From assembly GCA_943324925.2 (NCBI GenBank), contig CALPNL020000049.1:1-11071 (forward strand): a DNA stretch of 11,071 nt, written 5' to 3'. Positions within the stretch are counted from its first letter, which is position 1. Every line of letters starts with the position of its first letter. This DNA comes from Chitinophaga pinensis. Lineage in GTDB: Bacteria; Bacteroidota; Bacteroidia; Flavobacteriales; Flavobacteriaceae. Under the pieces are notes generated by a model. The model searched no databases. It worked only from the letters and a program-made list of their open reading frames with translations, and was not told the origin of the DNA. Positions 7,906 through 11,071 of this stretch are shown here, one piece after another. Both the position numbers and the translations under genes were made by a program.

Positions 7906-8487
7906 TTATTTCACAGAATCTTTTCTACTAATATAATTGTGTAAGAAATCACCTTTTGGTTTTCCTAAATCAAAGGAGCTCCATTTGGTTAAAATGCGAG
8001 TACTAGTTCTTGCTTTATCTTTGTCCCAATTTTCATATTCAATTCGGTAAACCGCAGAATACAATTCGGCACGCCCTACTCCATGGTAACAATGAATTAA
8101 TACAGGATAATTTGCTGAATTATCCATTATTTTATAAAATAAATTTAAATTATCATTGGTTGGAACTTGATCTGAACCGTCATTAAAATAATTTACACCA
8201 TTTAATTTATCAACTGCATTTTTCTCAGCTTCTAATTCCGCTACATTTTCAGGATTATTTATATCGTCACCTGTTCCTGGAAACCGCAAATCGACAATCG
8301 ACTTGATTTTATATTTTTTTACGTAAGATTCTAATTCATCTGGAGGAATTACACCTGATTTATATACTTTTCCTTCCGTAATGGTTTCGAAGTTATGATT
8401 TATATTCATATCGTATACATATTTTCCACCGAATAGAAGTGCCAATACAAAAAGTAAAATCCCGATTGTTTTAAAATATTTTTTCAT
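7906..8487 (-). CDS. membrane-anchored dual-specificity/tyrosine phosphatase-like protein
   Basis: A 193-residue protein with a basic N-terminus (MKKYFK), one hydrophobic segment at about residues 8-24 and a soluble domain after it. The domain resembles the compact Cys-phosphatases of the dual-specificity type: a GKVYKSGVIPPDEL start (about 39-52), the strand and loop IKSIVDLRFPG (61-71), and the P-loop HCYHGVGR (132-139), which fits H-C-X5-R with Cys133 as nucleophile and Arg139 for phosphate binding. The residue after this Arg is Ala, where most relatives have Ser or Thr. The likely general acid is one of the Asp residues in FNDGSDQVP (101-109), but this cannot be settled by eye. The positive-inside rule places the domain in the periplasm, where the substrate is unknown. 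It is convergent with purL and divergent from fadD, probably monocistronic. The family call is good; actual phosphatase activity is uncertain. Confidence 0.82.
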   Translation of the reverse strand: MKKYFKTIGILLFVLALLFGGKYVYDMNINHNFETITEGKVYKSGVIPPDELESYVKKYKIKSIVDLRFPGTGDDINNPENVAELEAEKNAVDKLNGVNYFNDGSDQVPTNDNLNLFYKIMDNSANYPVLIHCYHGVGRAELYSAVYRIEYENWDKDKARTSTRILTKWSSFDLGKPKGDFLHNYISRKDSVK

Positions 8488-8569
8488 GGGGTAAAATTAA
8501 AAACTAAAATTCTAATTTGAGTTAATTATATAAAATTAATTAATAAGTTTTTAATTTGTATATTTTTCA

Positions 8570-8577
8570 TTAATTTG
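8570..8577 (+). promoter_or_regulatory. probable -7 element of the fadD promoter
   Basis: TTAATTTG matches 7 of 8 positions of TAnnTTTG and lies 25 nt before the fadD ATG, almost the same distance as the perfect -7 box of purL from its ATG. The expected -33 region (about 8544-8552) is T-rich but has no exact TTG, so the call is tentative. The remainder of the 114-bp divergent gap is very AT-rich, and I see no clear promoter for the minus-strand gene in it. Confidence 0.45.
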
Positions 8578-8601
8578 CATCTACTTAAAATCAAGTCAAA
8601 A

Positions 8602-10377
8602 ATGACAAATGTAACTCGGTTATTTGAATTTCCTTATTATCAATTAGAAAAATACAATTCCATTTCGGATGCATTAGTAACGAAATATGAAGGGAAATGG
8701 ATAAAAACTTCAACTCAGGAATACATTAATAAATCCAATGCTATTTCGCGCGCTTTATTAAAAATTGGCGTTCAGAAAGACGATAAAATTGCAGTAATTT
8801 CTACCAATAATAGAACGGAGTGGAATATTGTTGATATTGGGATTTTACAAACAGGGGCTCAAAACGTACCTATATATCCTACCATTTCAGAAGTAGACTA
8901 TGAGTACATATTAAATCATTCTGAATCAACTTATTGTTTTGTATCAGATGCTGAAATATTACGTAAAGTCAATCTTATAAAAGCAAATGTTCCTAAACTT
9001 AAAGAAGTTTATTCATTTGATACAATCGAAGGATGTAAGAATTGGACCGAACTACTTGCTATTGGTGAAGACCAATACAACCAAGATGAAGTGGAAGCCA
9101 GAAAAAAATTGGTTCAACCAAATGATCTAGCTACCATAATTTACACTTCAGGAACTACCGGAAAACCAAAAGGCGTGATGCTTTCACATGACAATATAGT
9201 TTCGAATGTATTTGCAGGGGCAGCAAGAATTCCTCTATCGCCAGGCAACAGCCGCACAATGAGTTATTTACCTGTTTGCCATATTCTAGAGCGTTTTTAC
9301 CTTTATTTATGTCAGTATTATGGTGTTTCAATTTATTTTGGGGAATCAATTGATAAAATTGGTGACAACCTAAAAGAGGTAAAACCTAATTTAATGACAG
9401 GAGTTCCTCGAGTTCTTGAAAAAGTATATGATAAAATTTATGCTAAAGGATTAGAGCTGAAGGGAATTAAAAAAATGATCTTCTTTTGGGCTTTAAATTT
9501 AGGTTTTAAATATAAACCCTATAATGAAAATGGTTGGTGGTATGAATTCCAATTGAAAATCGCACGTAAACTAGTTTTCAGCAAATGGAAAGAGGGTGTT
9601 GGAGGAAATTTAGAAATGATTGCTTGCGGAAGTGCTGCTTTGCAACCTAGATTGGCACGGATTTTCGCTGCTGCAAATATAACTATTATGGAAGGCTATG
9701 GATTAACGGAGACTTCCCCTTTAATTTCTATTAACGACATGAGAAACCGTGGCTATAAAATAGGAACTGTTGGGAAAGTAGTTGATAAAGTGGAAATCAA
9801 AATTGCTGAAGACGGTGAAATCCTTTGTAAAGGACCGAATGTGATGCTGGGATATTATAAAGATAAGGAACAAACAGACGAAGTTTTAAAAGACGGTTAT
9901 TTTCATACTGGTGATATTGGAGAAATCGATACTGAAGGGTTTTTGAAAATCACTGACCGTAAAAAAGAAATGTTTAAAACCTCTGGCGGAAAATACATTT
10001 CACCACAATTACTTGAAAATGCCTTCAAACAATCTCGTTTTATAGAACAAATTATGGTTATTGGTGACGGACAAAAAATGCCAGCTGCGTTTATTCAGCC
10101 CCATTTTGACTATATTAAAGAATGGCAAAAATTACACGATATGACTCCAGATACTTCATTTGAAGCCATTGCAAATAATCCAAAAGTAATAGAACGGATT
10201 CAAGAAGAAGTAAATAAAATCAATGAAAAGTTTGGAAATTGGGAAAGAGTCAAGAGATTTGAACTTACTCCTGAACTATGGACAATTGATGGAGGACACG
10301 TAACTCCCACTCTAAAACTAAAGAGAAAAGTGGTACTCGAAAAGTACAAAGAACTATTTACTAAAATTTACGGCTAA
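8602..10377 (+). CDS. fadD: long-chain fatty acid--CoA ligase (FadD-type AMP-forming acyl-CoA synthetase)
   Basis: A 591-residue enzyme of the ANL superfamily that activates fatty acids via an acyl-AMP to acyl-CoA, in the cytoplasm or at the inner membrane face. Motifs in order: ATP-binding loop YTSGTTGKPKG (181-191), ACGSAAL (341-347), adenylate-binding GYGLTETSP (365-373), YFHTGDIGEID (433-443), hinge-region ITDRKKEMFKTSGGKYISP (450-468), and the C-terminal PTLKLKRK (569-576) with the lysine used for adenylation. The length and the FKTSGGKYI form suit the long-chain branch. A TTG at 8575 would add 9 residues, but it lies within the probable -7 promoter element, so the ATG at 8602 is preferred. 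It is followed by its own terminator, then by a marR and hydroxyacyl-CoA dehydrogenase operon, which places it in a fatty-acid degradation region. Substrate chain length is inferred from family resemblance. Confidence 0.93.
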   Translation: MTNVTRLFEFPYYQLEKYNSISDALVTKYEGKWIKTSTQEYINKSNAISRALLKIGVQKDDKIAVISTNNRTEWNIVDIGILQTGAQNVPIYPTISEVDYEYILNHSESTYCFVSDAEILRKVNLIKANVPKLKEVYSFDTIEGCKNWTELLAIGEDQYNQDEVEARKKLVQPNDLATIIYTSGTTGKPKGVMLSHDNIVSNVFAGAARIPLSPGNSRTMSYLPVCHILERFYLYLCQYYGVSIYFGESIDKIGDNLKEVKPNLMTGVPRVLEKVYDKIYAKGLELKGIKKMIFFWALNLGFKYKPYNENGWWYEFQLKIARKLVFSKWKEGVGGNLEMIACGSAALQPRLARIFAAANITIMEGYGLTETSPLISINDMRNRGYKIGTVGKVVDKVEIKIAEDGEILCKGPNVMLGYYKDKEQTDEVLKDGYFHTGDIGEIDTEGFLKITDRKKEMFKTSGGKYISPQLLENAFKQSRFIEQIMVIGDGQKMPAAFIQPHFDYIKEWQKLHDMTPDTSFEAIANNPKVIERIQEEVNKINEKFGNWERVKRFELTPELWTIDGGHVTPTLKLKRKVVLEKYKELFTKIYG

Positions 10378-10379
10378 AG

Positions 10380-10411
10380 AAAACTCCTCAAAATATGAGG
10401 AGTTTTTTTTT
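10380..10411 (+). terminator. intrinsic terminator of fadD
   Basis: CTCCTCA (10384-10390) pairs with TGAGGAG (10396-10402) around the 5-nt loop AAATA, extended by four A-T pairs to an 11-bp stem and followed by a run of nine T (10403-10411). It starts 3 nt after the fadD stop, so fadD and the downstream regulator are probably separate transcription units. Confidence 0.92.
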
Positions 10412-10422
10412 AACATAAAAAT

Positions 10423-10460
10423 TAATAAAAAATACTATGCGCGCATACTATTTTTTATTA
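10423..10460. promoter_or_regulatory. 38-bp near-perfect palindrome, candidate MarR operator
   Basis: The two 19-nt arms match at 18 of 19 pairs; the only mismatch is C10435 opposite C10448. The centre is the perfect 12-mer TATGCGCGCATA (10436-10447), notably GC-rich for this AT-rich intergenic DNA, flanked by A6/T6 runs and by TAAT/ATTA ends. The heptamer ATACTAT also occurs as a direct repeat (10432-10438 and 10445-10451). The palindrome covers the -33 region and touches the -7 box of the marR promoter, a layout typical of autorepression by a dimeric winged-helix regulator. The hairpin has no T-run after it and is not a terminator. Confidence 0.75.
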
Positions 10461-10466
10461 CATTTG
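10459..10466 (+). promoter_or_regulatory. -7 element of the marR promoter (TACATTTG)
   Basis: This is a perfect match to the Bacteroidetes -7 consensus TAnnTTTG. Nineteen nt upstream lies TATG (10436-10439) where a -33 TTG would be expected, a weak match that sits inside the palindrome. The marR ATG follows 18 nt after the box, implying a leader of only about 11 nt. Confidence 0.65.
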
Positions 10467-10483
10467 AAAATAAATGAAAAATA

Positions 10484-10948
10484 ATGAAAGAGAAAACAAT
10501 AGATTATATACTTAGAGCAACTTGGCAGGCGGTCTCGAGGATGTATAATGACGAAGCACAAAACTTTGGTGCTTCAATGGCTACTGGATTTGCTTTACTA
10601 AGTATGGATAAAGACAAAGGAACTCCTTCCACTTCATTGGGTCCTAAAATGGGAATGGAAGCTACAAGCTTAACCCGAACTTTAAAATCAATGGAAGATA
10701 AAGGATTAATTATTAGAAAGAAAAACCCAGATGATGGTCGGGGTGTATTAATTTACCTCACCGACTTTGGAAGAGAAAAACGAGAATTATCGAGAAATAC
10801 CGTTTTGAAATTTAATGATACCGTTAAAAAACATATTTCTGAAGAAAAACTAAAGCACTTTACTGAAGTAACTGATATCATTAATGATTTAATTCTGGAG
10901 AAAAAGATATTTAGTAATGGAGATAATACAACTGACCAAAAAAAATAA
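10484..10948 (+). CDS. MarR-family winged-helix transcriptional regulator, likely of beta-oxidation genes
   Basis: A 154-residue protein with MarR architecture: N-terminal dimerisation helix (about 5-25), helix-turn-helix (about 48-75) with likely recognition helix EATSLTRTLKSMEDKG (59-74), wing (about 78-92) with the conserved D-x-R pair Asp84 and Arg86 in NPDDGRG, and a C-terminal dimerisation helix. Family members bind palindromic DNA as dimers and release it on binding a small ligand. An upstream ATG at 10474 is out of frame and soon terminates, so 10484 is the start. The stop is followed 4 nt later by a 3-hydroxyacyl-CoA dehydrogenase gene, indicating one operon. A control role over fatty-acid degradation, with fatty acid or acyl-CoA as ligand, is inferred from these neighbours. 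The palindrome at 10423-10460 is its probable binding site. Confidence 0.88.
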   Translation: MKEKTIDYILRATWQAVSRMYNDEAQNFGASMATGFALLSMDKDKGTPSTSLGPKMGMEATSLTRTLKSMEDKGLIIRKKNPDDGRGVLIYLTDFGREKRELSRNTVLKFNDTVKKHISEEKLKHFTEVTDIINDLILEKKIFSNGDNTTDQKK

Positions 10949-10952
10949 ATAG

Positions 10953-11071
10953 ATGAAACGTACCATTAAAAAAGTTGCAGTTCTAGGTTCCGGTATAATG
11001 GGATCCGGAATTGCATGTCATTTTGCCAATATCGGAGTTGAAGTTTTACTATTAGATATTATCCCAAATCA
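10953..11071 (+). CDS. 3-hydroxyacyl-CoA dehydrogenase (FadB-like), 5' part; cut by window end
   Basis: Thirty-nine codons are present from the ATG at 10953, 4 nt after the marR stop, with the frame open to the edge. The start reads MKRTIKKVAVLGSGIMGSGI, a Rossmann beta-strand and NAD-binding glycine loop of the form GxGxMGxGIA, followed by HFANIGVEVLLLDI, where Asp ends the second strand and would bind the NAD ribose. This is the classic N-terminus of the hydroxyacyl-CoA dehydrogenase domain, which oxidises 3-hydroxyacyl-CoA to 3-ketoacyl-CoA in beta-oxidation. In flavobacteria the protein is often a bifunctional dehydrogenase/enoyl-CoA hydratase followed by thiolase and acyl-CoA dehydrogenase genes, but this cannot be verified here. 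A 3-hydroxybutyryl-CoA dehydrogenase is the main alternative. Confidence 0.85.
   Translation, partial: MKRTIKKVAVLGSGIMGSGIACHFANIGVEVLLLDIIPN

Noticed and set aside
8522..8543. Inverted repeat TTAATTA ... TAATTAA in the phosphatase-fadD gap
   Set aside because: It is made only of A and T in a very AT-rich gap and is short, so chance explains it; it does not resemble the palindrome at marR.
8575..8577. TTG as start of fadD
   Set aside because: It overlaps the probable -7 promoter element, and the ATG at 8602 has an A-rich upstream stretch and a leader length like that of purL.
10474..10476. Upstream ATG before marR
   Set aside because: It is out of frame with the MarR coding sequence and reaches a stop after 13 codons; no conserved peptide is apparent, though a tiny upstream frame cannot be excluded.

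Overview
The window looks like chromosomal DNA from a member of the Flavobacteriaceae, probably Flavobacterium or a close relative. The evidence is AT-rich DNA with A/T-rich codon use, start codons preceded by A-rich stretches instead of Shine-Dalgarno sequences, promoters matching the Bacteroidetes pattern TTG-N19-TAnnTTTG, and protein sequences that read as the flavobacterial forms of ParE, ParC, PurL and FadD. The assignment rests on recognition only; no database search was run. Most of the window is conserved core metabolism. No mobile element, CRISPR array, tRNA or rRNA was seen, and no intergenic gap exceeds about 120 bp.

Layout. Positions 1-4086 hold a topoisomerase IV operon: the 3' part of parE (its start lies outside the window), a 61-codon gene for a small single-pass membrane protein, and parC. 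Positions 4132-7889 hold purL with its own clear promoter, ending in a strong hairpin terminator shared with a convergent gene. Positions 7906-8487 (minus strand) encode a membrane-anchored protein with the HC-X5-R signature of tyrosine/dual-specificity phosphatases. Positions 8570-10411 hold a long-chain acyl-CoA synthetase gene (fadD type) with a terminator. From 10423 onward a new transcription unit begins: a MarR-family regulator, followed after 4 nt by the start of a 3-hydroxyacyl-CoA dehydrogenase gene cut by the window edge.

How the genes work together. ParE and ParC form the decatenating type II topoisomerase. PurL performs the fourth step of de novo purine synthesis. The right-hand third is a fatty-acid utilisation region: FadD activates fatty acids to acyl-CoA, and the MarR-led operon appears to begin a beta-oxidation gene set. 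A 38-bp near-perfect palindrome overlaps the marR promoter and is the obvious candidate operator for autoregulation, perhaps relieved by fatty acids or acyl-CoA (inference).

The most interesting observations are: (1) ParC ends in a long acidic tail whose last five residues, QITLF, match the sliding-clamp binding motif, suggesting topoisomerase IV may be tethered to the replication clamp; (2) the large palindrome at the marR promoter; (3) a small membrane-protein gene lodged between parE and parC; (4) a Gln at the quinolone-contact Ser position of ParC; (5) a predicted periplasmic Cys-phosphatase with Ala after the catalytic Arg.
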